A stretch of DNA of 5,143 nt from a bacterium (GTDB taxonomy: Bacteria; UBA9089; JASEGY01). Every line of letters begins with the position of its first letter. Within the stretch, counting starts at the first letter, position 1. Shown here in pieces: positions 4,794-5,143 of this stretch. Location: positions 1-5,143 of the forward strand of contig JASEGY010000275.1 of NCBI GenBank assembly GCA_030019105.1. The letters are read 5' to 3'. The notes below the pieces were generated by a model. That model made no database searches and had not been told where the DNA came from. It worked only from the letters and a program-made list of their open reading frames with translations. The translations under genes were made by a program, and so were the position numbers.

Positions 4794-5143
4794 ATGCATG
4801 CAGTTTTAACGCCTGAGATTAGATATGAGATTAGAGAATTAATAGATGAACGTATACGAGAAAAGCATGTGACAAAGGAGGATTTTACCGAACTTAAGGA
4901 TATTGTTAAAGAATTAGCTGAGGGCCAGAAGGAGACTCAGAAAGAGATTAAAGAATTGGCCAGGGAGCAGAAGCGGACAGAAGCAAGAATGGGGGAATTA
5001 GTCGAAGCGCAGAAAGAATTGGCCAGGGAGCAGAAGCGGACAGAAGCAACAATGGGGGAATTAGTCGAAGCGCAGAAAGAATTGGCTGGGGAGCAGAAGC
5101 GGACAGAAGCAAGAATGGGGGAATTAGTCGAAGCGCAGAAAGA
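4794..5143 (+). CDS. Coiled-coil repeat protein, N-terminal part (DUF3782 / PD-(D/E)XK nuclease-like type), runs off the window
   Basis: The window holds the first 116 codons, open to the end. The start, MHAVLTPEIRYEIRELIDER followed by IREKHVTKEDFTELK, and the ensuing KELA-EQKRTEA repeats resemble the N-terminal half of coiled-coil proteins commonly annotated DUF3782 or PD-(D/E)XK nuclease-like. In those, a long charged coiled coil precedes a C-terminal restriction-endonuclease-fold domain. That domain would lie beyond 5143 and is not seen here. Residues 53-115 are three 21-residue units (KELAREQ-KRTEARM-GELVEAQ), each three heptads. A plausible register puts Leu/Thr/Leu at one core position and Gln/Met/Gln at the other. 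A degenerate two-heptad unit, KELAEGQKETQKEI, precedes them (residues 39-52). There is no signal peptide or membrane segment, so it is probably cytoplasmic. It has its own promoter and ribosome site, independent of the RND gene. Function is unknown; the family call is from pattern memory. Confidence 0.8.
   Translation, partial: MHAVLTPEIRYEIRELIDERIREKHVTKEDFTELKDIVKELAEGQKETQKEIKELAREQKRTEARMGELVEAQKELAREQKRTEATMGELVEAQKELAGEQKRTEARMGELVEAQK
4950..5138 (+). repeat. 63-bp in-frame tandem repeat, three copies
   Basis: Units 4950-5012, 5013-5075 and 5076-5138 are nearly identical. Copy 2 differs from copy 1 by one base (AGA to ACA, Arg to Thr). Copy 3 differs from copy 1 by two bases (GCCAGG to GCTGGG, Arg to Gly plus a silent change). 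A further unit starts at 5139 and may continue past the window. Each unit encodes 21 residues, or exactly three heptads, so copy-number change lengthens or shortens the coiled coil without breaking frame or register. Confidence 0.95.

Noticed and set aside
4950..5138. The regular repeats as a CRISPR array
   Set aside because: The units are contiguous with no spacers, lie in frame within a coding sequence that has its own promoter and ribosome site, and encode whole heptads.

Overview
This is bacterial DNA from an organism I cannot name. It has Shine-Dalgarno starts, sigma70-type promoters, an RND-family inner-membrane transporter and moderate base composition. Several short dispersed repeats, broken genes and tandem-repeat DNA suggest a repeat-rich genome, perhaps an uncultivated lineage. 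That placement is an impression, not a demonstrated assignment.

Positions 1-1310 are a graveyard of accessory genes. On the minus strand lies the N-terminal part of a HigB-type mRNA interferase toxin (5-220). Its family resemblance stops at a 48-bp sequence (3-50) that recurs at 1262-1309. Positions 221-646 hold no intact gene but contain a 160-bp nested inverted-repeat element (423-582) and a palindrome-covered promoter (581-598). These precede the start of a phospholipase-D-like protein (647-1097), of the kind often fused to SNF2/DEAD helicases. That gene is broken by a +1 frameshift near 869 and cut off at 1075 by a 141-bp MITE-like element with 15-bp perfect terminal inverted repeats (1075-1215). 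A four-unit heptamer tandem repeat and the second 48-bp repeat copy follow.

Positions 1310-4630 are a well-formed single-gene transcription unit. A near-consensus promoter (1388-1416) drives a leader holding a possible 19-codon peptide with its own good ribosome binding site (1439-1498). Next comes a full-length 1026-residue RND efflux permease (1519-4599), and then a long palindrome (4600-4628). No periplasmic adapter or outer-membrane channel gene is in the window, so the permease must find partners encoded elsewhere or has lost its operon neighbour.

Positions 4631-4793 are intergenic and end in a strong promoter and ribosome binding site. They serve a coiled-coil gene (4794 to beyond the window end) that carries three nearly identical 63-bp in-frame repeats. 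Each repeat is exactly three heptads. The gene resembles the N-terminal half of coiled-coil proteins annotated as DUF3782 or PD-(D/E)XK nuclease-like.

I see no strong case for a wholly new system. The most informative points are the repeat-bounded gene truncations, the leader peptide ahead of an orphan RND pump with an altered proton relay, and the recently expanded coiled coil.
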